A stretch of 64,000 nt of DNA. Origin: JAWRCU01 sp033542235 (GTDB taxonomy: Bacteria > Pseudomonadota > Alphaproteobacteria > Rhizobiales > Rhizobiaceae). The translations under genes were made by a program, and so were the position numbers. Shown here piece by piece: positions 27,626 to 37,579 of the stretch. A model generated the notes under the pieces. It worked only from the letters and a program-made list of their open reading frames with translations. It did not search any database and was not told the DNA's origin. Position 1 is the stretch's first letter, and each line of letters opens with the position of its first letter. The stretch is from contig NZ_JAWRCU010000011.1 of assembly GCF_033542235.1 (NCBI RefSeq), positions 1-64,000 of the forward strand. The letters run 5' to 3'.

Positions 27626-28179
27626 ACCTTCAGTCGCGATATCCGACCACACCGGACGAATTCCTGCGCTGGAACGAGGGGCGCGAGAGCAAGTGGGATT
27701 TTGTCGAGGGGAGGATCGTCGACACGATGGTGCGCGTTTCGAGAAACCACGCCATCATCGCGGGACGGTTGACGACCATTCTTGGGCAATCGCTTACGTT
27801 CCCACCCTATACCGTTTCGACGGCCAACTTCGGGGTCAAAACGGCGACCAGCGTGCGATATCCGGATGTCATGGTGGACGGCGCAGCAGGCTCGGCAAAC
27901 GATCTGGCGGCGGCATCGCCAATATTCATCGCAGAGATACTGTCGCCCTCGACGCTCGCAGTCGATTTCCACCATAAAGCGAGCGAGTATCAGTCGGTTG
28001 AAACGCTCCGCCACTATTTGATCCTGGCGCAGGATGGACCAAGGGTATGGCTCTGGTCAAAGGAGCCGGCTGGTTGGTCGAAGCCAGCGATGGTGGAAGG
28101 GCTCGACTCGGAAGTGCTACTCCAGGGGCTGGGACTGACCATACGGCTTCAGTCGATCTACGCCGGCCTCCTCGACTGA
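27622..28179 (+). CDS. Uma2 family protein (DUF820, PD-(D/E)XK endonuclease fold)
   Basis: The 185-residue product matches the Uma2/DUF820 family: TPDEFLRWNE, KWDFVEGRIVDT, RYPDVMVDG, FIAEILSPSTLAVDFHHKASEY and LRHYLILAQDGPRVWLW. The aspartate of RYPDV, the glutamate of IAEILSPST and the lysine of HHKASEY fit the PD-(D/E)XK active site. The cellular role of these proteins is unknown; they are abundant in cyanobacteria and sporadic elsewhere. The gene overlaps hisA by four bases and ends five bases before hisF, so it is inside the his operon. Its base composition looks slightly less GC-rich than its neighbours by eye, consistent with acquisition. Confidence 0.88.
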   Translation: MNLQSRYPTTPDEFLRWNEGRESKWDFVEGRIVDTMVRVSRNHAIIAGRLTTILGQSLTFPPYTVSTANFGVKTATSVRYPDVMVDGAAGSANDLAAASPIFIAEILSPSTLAVDFHHKASEYQSVETLRHYLILAQDGPRVWLWSKEPAGWSKPAMVEGLDSEVLLQGLGLTIRLQSIYAGLLD

Positions 28180-28184
28180 GTCAC

Positions 28185-28973
28185 ATGACCCTCAAATCCC
28201 GCGTGATCCCTTGCCTGGACGTGAAGGACGGCCGCGTCGTCAAGGGCGTCAACTTCGTCGATCTTATCGATGCCGGCGATCCGGTAGAGGCCGCGAAGGC
28301 CTATGATGCGGCCGGCGCCGACGAGCTCTGCTTTCTCGATATCACGGCGTCCTCCGACAATCGCGCGACGATCTTCGATGTCGTGGCCCGCACGGCCGAG
28401 CAATGCTTCATGCCGCTCACCGTCGGCGGCGGCGTGCGCACGGTCGCCGACATCCGCAAGCTTCTGCTCTCCGGCGCCGACAAGGTGTCGATCAATACGG
28501 CTGCCGTGAAGAACCCGGACTTCATCGCCGAGGCCGCCGACAAATTCGGGAACCAGTGCATCGTCGTGGCAATCGATGCCAAGAAAGTCTCGGCCCAAGG
28601 CGAGACTGACCGCTGGGAGATCTTCACCCACGGCGGCCGCGAACGGACCGGCATCGATGCGGTCGAATTCGCACGAGATGCCGTCGAGCGCGGCGCAGGC
28701 GAAATTCTGCTCACTTCAATGGATCGCGACGGCACGAAAGCTGGCTACGACATCCCGCTGACGCGCATGATCGCCGACGCGGTGCGCTCGCCCGTAATCG
28801 CCTCGGGCGGGGTCGGCAATCTCGACCATCTCGTAGAGGGGATCAGGGATGGCCATGCGACCGCGGTGCTTGCCGCTTCCATCTTCCATTTCGGCACCTA
28901 CACCATTGCCGAGGCCAAGGCATACATGGCGGAGGCCGGGCTTGCCATGCGGCTGGACTTCGCCGCCGCTTGA
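28185..28973 (+). CDS. hisF: Imidazole glycerol phosphate synthase subunit HisF
   Basis: HisF is the cyclase subunit that uses ammonia from HisH to make imidazoleglycerol phosphate and AICAR. The 262-residue (beta/alpha)8 barrel has RVIPCLDVKDGRVVKGVNF with the catalytic Asp, ELCFLDITASSDNR, TVGGGVRT, LLTSMDRDGTKAGYD with the second catalytic Asp and ASGGVGNLDH. The frame is open upstream within the Uma2 gene; the ATG at 28185 gives the family start. hisE follows after 16 bases. Confidence 0.97.
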   Translation: MTLKSRVIPCLDVKDGRVVKGVNFVDLIDAGDPVEAAKAYDAAGADELCFLDITASSDNRATIFDVVARTAEQCFMPLTVGGGVRTVADIRKLLLSGADKVSINTAAVKNPDFIAEAADKFGNQCIVVAIDAKKVSAQGETDRWEIFTHGGRERTGIDAVEFARDAVERGAGEILLTSMDRDGTKAGYDIPLTRMIADAVRSPVIASGGVGNLDHLVEGIRDGHATAVLAASIFHFGTYTIAEAKAYMAEAGLAMRLDFAAA

Positions 28974-28989
28974 CCCTAAACCGCGTCCG

Positions 28990-29313
28990 ATGTCCGAATT
29001 CTCCCTAGCCGACCTCGAACGGATCATTGCCGAGCGTGCGCGCTCCGGTGATCCCGATTCCTGGACCGCGAAGCTCTTCGCCCGTGGCATCGACAAGGCG
29101 GCCCAGAAGCTTGGCGAGGAAGCCGTCGAGGCGGTCATATCAGCCATAAGGGCGGACAAGGACGGTCTGGTGAAGGAGAGCGCTGATCTTCTCTATCATC
29201 TGCTCGTCGTGCTCGCGATCTCGGGCGTTTCGCTCGCGAGCGTGATTGCCGAGCTGGAGCACCGCACGGGCCGCTCTGGCATTGCCGAGAAGGCTTCGCG
29301 CCCAAAGGGCTGA
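28990..29313 (+). CDS. hisE: Phosphoribosyl-ATP pyrophosphatase
   Basis: HisE removes pyrophosphate from PR-ATP in step two of histidine synthesis. The 107-residue alpha-helical MazG-like protein shows LADLERIIAERA, KLFARGIDKAAQKLGEEAVE with the metal-binding EExxE and ESADLLYHLLVVL. It is monofunctional; no HisI domain is fused. The ATG at 28990 is internal to a longer open frame and gives the family N-terminus. It is the last his gene of the run; coaA follows after 25 bases. Confidence 0.95.
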   Translation: MSEFSLADLERIIAERARSGDPDSWTAKLFARGIDKAAQKLGEEAVEAVISAIRADKDGLVKESADLLYHLLVVLAISGVSLASVIAELEHRTGRSGIAEKASRPKG

Positions 29314-29338
29314 TCTCAGAAAAGGTGGTGCCTGATCC

Positions 29339-30298
29339 ATGGATCAGCTTGTCCCGACCGACCGTTACTCCCCTTACTGGTTCTTTTCCGCGGAGCGCTG
29401 GGCCGAGTTTCGAGCCGATACCCCGCTCACCCTGACTGCCGAGGAGGTCGCGCGGCTCTCCTCGCTCTACGACCCGATCGACCTCGACGAAGTTGGGCGC
29501 ATTTATCTCTCGCTGTCACGGCTGCTCTCGGCCCATGTCGAGGCGAGCCAGCTGCTTTTCCGGCAGCGCCAGGCCTTCTTCAGCGCAGACGACGTCGTAA
29601 AGACCCCTTTCATCATCGGCATGGCGGGCTCTGTTGCCGTAGGCAAATCCACCACCGCTCGCGTTCTCAAAGAGCTGCTCGCCCGCTGGCCATCGAGCCC
29701 GAAGGTCGATCTCATTACGACTGACGGATTCCTTTATCCGAACGAGGTGCTGCGACGCGAAAACCTGATGGAGCGCAAGGGTTTTCCGGACAGTTACGAC
29801 GTCGGAGCGCTGCTGCGCTTCCTCTCGGCCATCAAATCGGGCCAGCCGAACGTCCGCGCGCCGCTCTATTCGCACCTCACCTATGATGTGACGCCTGGTG
29901 AATTCATCACCATCGATCGGCCGGACATTCTGATCTTCGAAGGCATCAACGTGCTGCAGCCGCGTGAGCTGCCCAAGGACGGCAAGTTCGTCCCCTTCGT
30001 TTCCGACTTCTTCGACTTTTCGATCTACATCGATGCGGAGGAGGCGCTGATCCACAGCTGGTATATCAAGCGCTTCATGAAGCTGCGCGAAACCGCCTTC
30101 CGCGACCCGCAATCCTTCTTCCACCGCTATGCGGCGCTTTCGGAAGACGCCGCGCGCAGCATCGCGGAGGGGCTCTGGACGAACATCAACCTGAAGAACC
30201 TCAGGGAAAACATCCTGCCGACGCGGCCCCGGGCGGATCTGATCCTGCGCAAGGGCGACAATCATCGCGTGGTAGAGGTGGCGCTCAGGAAGCTCTGA
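29339..30298 (+). CDS. coaA: Pantothenate kinase, type I
   Basis: CoaA phosphorylates pantothenate, the first committed step of coenzyme A synthesis. The 319-residue P-loop kinase has YSPYWFFSAERWAEFR, the Walker A GMAGSVAVGKSTTAR (about 94-108), LITTDGFLYPN, KGFPDSYD and IFEGINVLQ. Type I enzymes are feedback-inhibited by CoA. It is codirectional with hisE and closes the his-coaA cluster that is conserved in rhizobia. Confidence 0.97.
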   Translation: MDQLVPTDRYSPYWFFSAERWAEFRADTPLTLTAEEVARLSSLYDPIDLDEVGRIYLSLSRLLSAHVEASQLLFRQRQAFFSADDVVKTPFIIGMAGSVAVGKSTTARVLKELLARWPSSPKVDLITTDGFLYPNEVLRRENLMERKGFPDSYDVGALLRFLSAIKSGQPNVRAPLYSHLTYDVTPGEFITIDRPDILIFEGINVLQPRELPKDGKFVPFVSDFFDFSIYIDAEEALIHSWYIKRFMKLRETAFRDPQSFFHRYAALSEDAARSIAEGLWTNINLKNLRENILPTRPRADLILRKGDNHRVVEVALRKL

Positions 30299-30326
30299 CG
30301 GAACCGGCCGAATTGGCGACTCGGCT

Positions 30327-30941
30327 CTATGGCTTCGTTACGCGCCTCAGCGTCAGGTTGATCCTGCCGCCATTCTTCAGCAGCGCGGACGTTGCCGGAT
30401 AAATCCGGTCGACACCGTGGAAGGCGAGGCGTCTTTCGCCACCGAGGACCACGACGTCGCCGCTCTTCAGTTCCAAGGACAAGGTGCGATCGGCGCGGTT
30501 CGTTCCGCCGACACGAAACAGGCAGGCATCGCCCAGCGACACCGAGACGACAGGCGCGGAAAACTCTTGCTCGTCACGGTCCTGGTGCAAGCCCATCTTT
30601 GCGTCATGCGAGTAAAAGTTGACCAGGCAGGCCTCCGGCGGGTGCGGATAGCCGGACACCGTGTTCCAGAGGTCGAGCAGGCGCCGAGGGATTGGCGGCC
30701 AGGGTTTCCCGGTCAGCGGATGCGTCGGCTGGTAGCGATAGCCGCGCTCCTTGTCGGTCACCCAGCCAAGCGCGCCGCAATTGGTCATGCGCACGCTCAT
30801 CGGCTTGCCCGATCGCGGCATGGTCGGCACATAGAGCGGCGCTGCCTGCACCACATTACGGATATCCTCGACCAGCGCTTCCTGCGCCTCGCTGTCGAGA
30901 CAGGAAGGGATGTGGCGCACGCCTTTGGGCAGGACTTGCAT
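30327..30941 (-). CDS. alkB: AlkB-type Fe(II)/2-oxoglutarate dioxygenase
   Basis: AlkB reverses N-alkyl damage (1-methyladenine, 3-methylcytosine) in DNA by oxidative demethylation. The 204-residue protein has the start MSVRMTNCGALGW substrate lid, NFYSHDAKMGLHQDRDE with the iron-binding HxD, the third ligand in LAFHGVDRIYP, and the RxxxxxR of GGRINLTLRRV that binds 2-oxoglutarate. It is convergent with coaA and has no ada or alkA neighbour. Confidence 0.95.
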   Translation of the reverse strand: MQVLPKGVRHIPSCLDSEAQEALVEDIRNVVQAAPLYVPTMPRSGKPMSVRMTNCGALGWVTDKERGYRYQPTHPLTGKPWPPIPRRLLDLWNTVSGYPHPPEACLVNFYSHDAKMGLHQDRDEQEFSAPVVSVSLGDACLFRVGGTNRADRTLSLELKSGDVVVLGGERRLAFHGVDRIYPATSALLKNGGRINLTLRRVTKP

Positions 30942-31030
30942 GGCGGTTAGACTCGAGATTCGGCGGATCGTATCAGGCTAAGGCAGGCTTGCCACCCGGA
31001 TCGAGCCTTCGAGCAGCAGTGAACGCCGCC

Positions 31031-31474
31031 TCAGTCCGACTCGACCCTGCCTCTCATCTTCTTCACCGTCGAACGCCCGGCCTTTGCCTTCAGGCGCTTC
31101 TCGACGGAGGACTTGCTTGGTCTCGTCTTCTTGCGCGGCTTGGGCGGCGGTTCGGCTGCCTTGGCGATCAGCGCGGTGAGCCTTGCCCGCGCATCGGCGC
31201 GGTTCTGCTCCTGCGTGCGGAAGCGGCCCGCCTCGATGATGATGACGCCTTCCTTGGTCGCCCTCTGACCTGCGAGGCTGATGGCACGCTCGCGCACGCG
31301 TTCCGAAAGGCCGCGAGCGCGCGACGCGTCGAAGCGGAGCTGGACGGCCGTCGCGACCTTGTTGACGTTCTGGCCGCCAGGTCCGGACGAGCGGATGAAG
31401 GTCTCCGCGATATCCTCGGGATGGATGACCGCTTCGCCGGAAATGATGATGCTTTCAGAGTCCATGGCAGACAT
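31031..31474 (-). CDS. arfB: Alternative ribosome-rescue factor ArfB (YaeJ)
   Basis: ArfB hydrolyses peptidyl-tRNA on stalled ribosomes. The 147-residue product has the catalytic FIRSSGPGGQNVNKVATAVQLRFD with GGQ near residue 33, and the lysine/arginine-rich C-terminal tail (PRKKTRPSKSSVEKRLKAK) that enters the empty mRNA channel. The ATG at 31474 is chosen; an ATG at 31465 is equally possible and neither has a strong ribosome-binding site. The longer open frame upstream overlaps pckA and is not used. Confidence 0.93.
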   Translation of the reverse strand: MSAMDSESIIISGEAVIHPEDIAETFIRSSGPGGQNVNKVATAVQLRFDASRARGLSERVRERAISLAGQRATKEGVIIIEAGRFRTQEQNRADARARLTALIAKAAEPPPKPRKKTRPSKSSVEKRLKAKAGRSTVKKMRGRVESD

Positions 31475-31556
31475 TGATGGCCCGGCGACCATCAAAAAGG
31501 AAGGGCATGGGTCCCCTGGTTCCGCTGTCAGACCATTGTCGTCGTTCGATCGGATA

Positions 31557-33161
<1,605 letters not shown>

Positions 33162-33485
33162 GACGCTCTCCGCAAGTACGTTGTGGTCCACAGCGGACCC
33201 TACCTGAGGGCAGAACCAGAAATATTGTGTGGATTCAAATCATTAATCGATTTAAACATTTTGAGAATCGTTTAAATCGTTTATAGTGCCGCTAAGTAAA
33301 GGCGGGTCGGCTCGAGGGCGGGTCGAGGGAAGATCTGACGATGGACTTCGTAACGGCGACGCGGTGTTCACCGCGCCGGCCATGACAGTTGCGGTGATCT
33401 GTGCCACATTTTGTACTCAATTCGTACGCCAATACCCCCTGCACACAGCAGGAAGGGACACCCGATCATGAGGGAGCCGCTTGAC
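33162..33485. promoter_or_regulatory. pckA-chvI divergent control region
   Basis: The 324-base gap separates the divergent pckA and chvI starts. An AT-rich core (about 33222-33300) contrasts with the GC-rich surroundings and contains AATCGATT and a 10-base inverted repeat. Both transcripts must start in this gap. No small gene with convincing features is visible. Confidence 0.7.
33248..33279. promoter_or_regulatory. Inverted repeat, candidate operator
   Basis: CGATTTAAAC (33248-33257) and GTTTAAATCG (33270-33279) are a perfect 10-base inverted repeat with a 12-base spacer. The overlapping TTAATCGATTTAA is a pseudo-palindrome of the LacI/GalR type. In Sinorhizobium pckA is controlled by the LacI-type PckR; linking this site to a PckR orthologue is inference. 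Confidence 0.55.
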
Positions 33486-34187
33486 ATGGCAACCATCGCG
33501 CTTGTCGACGACGATAGAAACATCCTTACCTCTGTCTCGATCGCGCTTGAATCCGAGGGGTATCGTGTGGAGACCTACACGGATGGGGCATCGGCATTGG
33601 AGGGGCTTTCGGCGCGTCCGCCGAACCTGGCAATTTTCGATATCAAGATGCCGCGCATGGACGGCATGGAATTGTTGCGCCGCATCCGCCAGAAGACGGA
33701 CCTTCCGGTGATCTTCCTGACGTCGAAGGACGACGAGATCGATGAGCTGTTCGGTCTCAAGATGGGTGCCGACGATTTCATCCGCAAACCGTTCTCGCAG
33801 CGACTTCTGGTCGAGCGGGTCAAGGCCGTGATGCGCCGCACGAGCGCTCGCGAAGCTGCGGCAAAGGTACCCAACCAGCAGTCGAAATCGCTCGAGCGCG
33901 GCCAGCTGGTGATGGACCAGGAGCGCCACACCTGCACCTGGAAAGGTGAGCCGGTGACGCTCACCGTAACCGAATTCCTGATCCTGCACTCGCTTGCGCA
34001 GCGCCCAGGCGTGGTCAAGAGCCGTGACGCGCTGATGGATTCGGCCTATGATGAGCAGGTCTATGTGGACGACCGGACCATCGATAGCCATATCAAGCGC
34101 TTGCGCAAGAAGTTCAAAGCCGTCGACGACGACTTCGACATGATCGAAACTCTGTATGGCGTGGGGTACCGGTTTCGCGAGGCGTGA
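33486..34187 (+). CDS. chvI: Two-component response regulator ChvI
   Basis: ChvI is the OmpR-type regulator paired with ChvG; in rhizobia and agrobacteria it controls envelope, exopolysaccharide and acid-response genes and is needed for host interaction. The 233-residue protein has the receiver domain with the phospho-acceptor D52 (IFDIKMPRMDG), conserved LTSKDDE and the lysine in FIRKPFSQ, and a winged-helix DNA-binding domain (about 135-230, ending FDMIETLYGVGYRF). An in-frame ATG at 33468 is an alternative. chvG follows after 26 bases. Confidence 0.96.
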   Translation: MATIALVDDDRNILTSVSIALESEGYRVETYTDGASALEGLSARPPNLAIFDIKMPRMDGMELLRRIRQKTDLPVIFLTSKDDEIDELFGLKMGADDFIRKPFSQRLLVERVKAVMRRTSAREAAAKVPNQQSKSLERGQLVMDQERHTCTWKGEPVTLTVTEFLILHSLAQRPGVVKSRDALMDSAYDEQVYVDDRTIDSHIKRLRKKFKAVDDDFDMIETLYGVGYRFREA

Positions 34188-34213
34188 AAACCCGCCCGGA
34201 GACTAGGGGCTGA

Positions 34214-35998
34214 ATGGCAGTTGATGCCGAGATCAAAAAGCCTTTGGCTGTCGCCAGGGGGCCATGGCGTTTTCCGAGGAAGGTGCTGTCGAAGGTGACG
34301 GTGCCGCTGAGGCGCTTCCTCGGCCACTATGTCTTTTCGAGCCTTACCAGACGCATCCTCTTCCTCAATCTTGCCGGGCTCGGCGTTCTCGTCATCGGCA
34401 TCCTCTACCTAAACCAGTTCCGCGACGGGCTGATCGACGCTCGCGTGGAAAGCCTGATGACCCAGGGCGAGATCATTGCCGGCGCCGTCGCAGCCTCGGC
34501 GACGGTGGAGACGGATTCGATCAGCATCGATCCCGAGAAGCTCCTGGAGCTGCAGGCCGGAGAAAGCCTGGCGCCCGGCACGGACCAGCTCGACAGCCTT
34601 GATTTCCCGATCAATCCCGAGCGTGTCGCGCCGGTGCTGCGAAGGCTGATCTCGCCGACCCGAACGCGCGCCCGGATCTACGACCGCGATGCAAATCTGT
34701 TGCTCGATTCACGGCACCTCTATTCGCGCGGCCAGATCCTGCGCTACGAGCTGCCGCCGATCGAGGATGAGGAGACCGGCGTTCTCGACCGGATCCAGAG
34801 ATATGTCGGCAGCCTGTTCCGCTCCGCCGACCTGCCGATCTACAAGGAACAACCCGGCGGCAGCGGCACCGCCTATCCCGAGGTAATGACCGCACTCACC
34901 GGCAGCCCGCAGACGGTGGTCAGGATCAGCGAGCAGGGCGAGCAGATCGTCTCGGTCGCGGTCCCGATCCAGCGCTTCCGCGCGGTGCTCGGCGTCCTGC
35001 TCTTGTCCACCCAGGGCGGCGATATCGACAAGATCGTCAGCGCCGAACGGCGGGCGATCCTGCGCGTGTTCGGAGTTGCGGCGCTCGTCACCGCGATCCT
35101 TTCGATGCTGCTTGCTTCGACCATCGCTAACCCGCTGCGACGACTTGCCGCCGCTGCCGTGCGTGTGCGGCGTGGTGTGAAGAACCGTGAGGAGATCCCC
35201 GATTTCTCCGGTCGCCAGGATGAAATCGGCAATCTGTCCTCGGCTGTTCGCGACATGACGAATGCACTTTATGCGCGTATCGAGGCCATCGAGAGCTTCG
35301 CGGCGGACGTCAGTCACGAGCTGAAGAATCCGCTCACCTCGTTGCGCAGTGCAGTAGAAACTCTGCCGCTTGCCAAGAACGAGAACTCGCGGCAGAGGCT
35401 GATGGAGATCATCCAGCACGACGTGCGACGCCTCGACCGTCTCATCACGGACATTTCCGACGCATCGCGTCTCGACGCCGAGCTCGCCCGCGAGGATGCC
35501 GCGACCGTCGACATGCGGAAGCTCCTCGGCGACCTGATCTCCGTGTCACGCGAGACCGGCCGCGGCAAGAAGAAGGTCGAGATCGACCTCAAGATCGGCA
35601 AGCTGCCGCAGGGTGCCAAGGGCTTCTATGTGCTCGGCCACGATCTGCGGCTGGGGCAGGTGATCACCAATCTCGTCGAGAACGCGCGCTCCTTCGTGCC
35701 GGAGGAGATCGGCCGCATCGCAGTCACACTGACGCGGAGCGGACGGCATGTCATCATCACGCTCGACGACAACGGGCCCGGCATTCGCGCCGACAATATC
35801 GACCGCATCTTCGAGCGCTTTTATACCGATCGTCCGGCAAGCGAGGCCTTCGGCCAGAATTCAGGCCTGGGCCTTTCGATCAGCCGCCAGATCGTCGAGG
35901 CGCATGGCGGCACGCTGACGGCGGAGAACATTCCCGGTGGCAAGCCCGGCGAAGTGCGTGGCGCACGCTTCGTCGTGACCTTGCCCGCCGAAGGCTGA
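34214..35998 (+). CDS. chvG: Sensor histidine kinase ChvG (ExoS)
   Basis: ChvG senses acidity/envelope state and phosphorylates ChvI; in Sinorhizobium it is called ExoS. The 594-residue protein has a cytoplasmic N-terminus, TM1 (about 50-68), a periplasmic domain with the family SISIDPEKLLELQAGES and RIYDRDANLLLDSRHLY segments, TM2 (about 280-302), a HAMP domain, the H-box FAADVSHELKNPLTSLR with His368, and the ATPase N, DDNGPGI and GLGLSISRQI boxes. It is directly followed by hprK, making a two-component/PTS operon. Confidence 0.96.
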   Translation: MAVDAEIKKPLAVARGPWRFPRKVLSKVTVPLRRFLGHYVFSSLTRRILFLNLAGLGVLVIGILYLNQFRDGLIDARVESLMTQGEIIAGAVAASATVETDSISIDPEKLLELQAGESLAPGTDQLDSLDFPINPERVAPVLRRLISPTRTRARIYDRDANLLLDSRHLYSRGQILRYELPPIEDEETGVLDRIQRYVGSLFRSADLPIYKEQPGGSGTAYPEVMTALTGSPQTVVRISEQGEQIVSVAVPIQRFRAVLGVLLLSTQGGDIDKIVSAERRAILRVFGVAALVTAILSMLLASTIANPLRRLAAAAVRVRRGVKNREEIPDFSGRQDEIGNLSSAVRDMTNALYARIEAIESFAADVSHELKNPLTSLRSAVETLPLAKNENSRQRLMEIIQHDVRRLDRLITDISDASRLDAELAREDAATVDMRKLLGDLISVSRETGRGKKKVEIDLKIGKLPQGAKGFYVLGHDLRLGQVITNLVENARSFVPEEIGRIAVTLTRSGRHVIITLDDNGPGIRADNIDRIFERFYTDRPASEAFGQNSGLGLSISRQIVEAHGGTLTAENIPGGKPGEVRGARFVVTLPAEG

Positions 35999-36013
35999 GC
36001 CGGGCCGTCCGAA

Positions 36014-36451
36014 ATGAATATTCACGCGACGGCGCTCGTGCTCGGTGATCGAGGTGTTCTGATCACCGGTGCTTCCGGCTCGGGCAAGACGACGCTCGCG
36101 CTTGTTCTGATTCGGAAATTCCTGTTGGCAGGTTCATTCGCGCGGCTCGTCGCCGACGACCAGATCTTCGTCAAACCGCGTCATGGCCGCGTTGTTGTTT
36201 ACAGCCCCCGGACGATTGCGGGTCTGGCGGAGGTTTATGGACTTGGCCCCCAGCTGCTGCCCCATTTCGAATCAGCCGTCGTCGACCTGGTCGTCCGCCT
36301 CGTCCCAAAAGCCGATGCGCCGCGCCTTTCCGACCCGCTTACCGAAACCGTCGCAAGCATCGCCTTGCCCCGGCTCGACCTGCCGTCACGCAACAGGACG
36401 GCCTCCTCTCTCGCCGTTGCGGCGTGGCTGAAAACGCCTCCATTCTGTTAG
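36014..36451 (+). CDS. hprK: HPr kinase/phosphorylase, short form
   Basis: HprK phosphorylates a serine of HPr. The 145-residue product consists only of the catalytic domain, lacking the N-terminal domain of Firmicute enzymes, as is usual in alphaproteobacteria. The Walker A GASGSGKT spans residues 19-26 and RLVADDQIFV carries the conserved aspartate pair. It is 15 bases after chvG and precedes an EIIA and HPr gene, so the regulatory PTS and ChvGI are physically linked. Confidence 0.93.
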   Translation: MNIHATALVLGDRGVLITGASGSGKTTLALVLIRKFLLAGSFARLVADDQIFVKPRHGRVVVYSPRTIAGLAEVYGLGPQLLPHFESAVVDLVVRLVPKADAPRLSDPLTETVASIALPRLDLPSRNRTASSLAVAAWLKTPPFC

Positions 36452-36625
36452 AAATTCGTCATATAACCTGTCGAGAATGCGTCAATTTGGCCGAATTGGC
36501 ATCATATTTGGGCTTGTCAACGAGCTTCGCGTCGACAAGATAGCGCTCCTGCCGACGGGGCGGGTGTGCCGACGGTCAAGTTGCATGAGCCCCGTATCAA
36601 GGGCCATCACGGGAGCCCAAAAAGA

Positions 36626-37027
36626 ATGATCGGACTCGTGCTTGTAACGCACGGTCAGCTGGCCGAGGAGTTCCGGCACGCCGTGGAGCATGTCGTCGGA
36701 CCTCAGGAGAATTTCGAAACCGTGTCGATCGGTGCCGACGACGACATGGAGAAGCGCCGTCAGGACATACTCGATGCCGTGCATCGTGCCGACACGGGTT
36801 CCGGCGTCGTCATTCTTACGGACATGTTCGGGGGGACGCCGTCGAACCTCGCAATCTCGGTAATGGAATCCGGAAAGGTCGAGGTGATCGCCGGCATGAA
36901 CCTGCCCATGCTGATCAAGCTTTCCAGCGTGCGCACCGGTGACGATATGGCGATGGCGCTGCAGCATGCGCAGGCCGCCGGCCGCAAATATATCAACGTC
37001 GCCAGCCAGCTGCTCAACGGCAAGTAG
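36626..37027 (+). CDS. PTS mannose-family EIIA component
   Basis: The 133-residue EIIA-Man-type protein begins MIGLVLVTHGQLAEEF, with the phospho-acceptor His9, and contains GVVILTDMFGGTPSN. No EIIB, EIIC or EIID gene is near, so it belongs to a phosphorylation chain that regulates rather than transports sugar. The frame is open upstream, but GGGAG precedes the ATG at 36626. HPr follows after six bases. Confidence 0.93.
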   Translation: MIGLVLVTHGQLAEEFRHAVEHVVGPQENFETVSIGADDDMEKRRQDILDAVHRADTGSGVVILTDMFGGTPSNLAISVMESGKVEVIAGMNLPMLIKLSSVRTGDDMAMALQHAQAAGRKYINVASQLLNGK

Positions 37028-37033
37028 GTGTGG

Positions 37034-37312
37034 ATGGGGGCTCCGCTGGTCCGAGAGTTCGAGATCGTCAATCAGCGCGGCCTGCACGCTCGCGCGTCGG
37101 CGAAGTTTGTTCAGCTCGTCAGCGGTTTCCAGGCAGAGGTTCGGGTCGAGAAGGACGGCGTCTCTGTGGGCGGCACCTCGATCATGGGGCTGATGATGCT
37201 TGCCGCGAGCCCCGGCTGCTGCATCCGGGTGACGGCCGATGGGCCGGAAGCCGAAGAGGTCATGACGGCGCTCGAAAAGCTGATCAGCTCGCGCTTCGGC
37301 GAGGAGATCTGA
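37034..37312 (+). CDS. Phosphocarrier protein HPr
   Basis: HPr relays phosphate from EI (not in this window) to EIIA. The 92-residue product has the active-site His18 in QRGLHARASAKFV and a regulatory Ser49 in VGGTSIMGLMML, the HprK target. The ATG at 37034 has TAGGTG five bases upstream; a GTG at 37028 is in frame. It ends the chvI-chvG-hprK-EIIA-HPr run. This genomic arrangement is shared with rhizobia and Brucella. Confidence 0.95.
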   Translation: MGAPLVREFEIVNQRGLHARASAKFVQLVSGFQAEVRVEKDGVSVGGTSIMGLMMLAASPGCCIRVTADGPEAEEVMTALEKLISSRFGEEI

Positions 37313-37579
37313 GCAGGTTCTGCCAAAACGTCCTCTGTTGGCAATGCCCTGAACCAGACAAGCGGTTCAGCGATTTCTTGGGCCATTCTACGGATGTCCG
37401 CATTGGCTCCTGGTTCAATGCCGTCAGCGCGTGCAAGATATGCACGCATAAACATTTCTTTATGTCCTATTGTCGGCGAAGTGCCGATCTGCTACGTCAG
37501 GCCTCAATTTTCGCGCCGCGGCTGACGCCGCCATCTTGCTTCAGCGCCAGCAGATTCAAAGACCGATAGGAAGAACATC
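37313..37579. promoter_or_regulatory. HPr-ahcY intergenic region
   Basis: The 267 bases hold no gene. A perfect hairpin GCGTGCA-AGATA-TGCACGC occupies 37429-37447 and the inverted repeat CATAAA-N6-TTTATG occupies 37447-37464. They lie about 115-150 bases upstream of ahcY. Confidence 0.55.
37447..37464. promoter_or_regulatory. Inverted repeat upstream of ahcY, candidate operator
   Basis: CATAAACATTTCTTTATG has perfect six-base arms. It resembles the ATAAAG..CTTTAT palindromes reported for ArsR-type regulators of S-adenosylmethionine/homocysteine genes in alphaproteobacteria; this identification is from memory of the motif shape and is inference. Confidence 0.4.

Noticed and set aside
37313..37579. 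Possible SAH or SAM riboswitch upstream of ahcY
   Set aside because: I could find the hairpin and palindrome but none of the conserved core sequences of those riboswitch classes.
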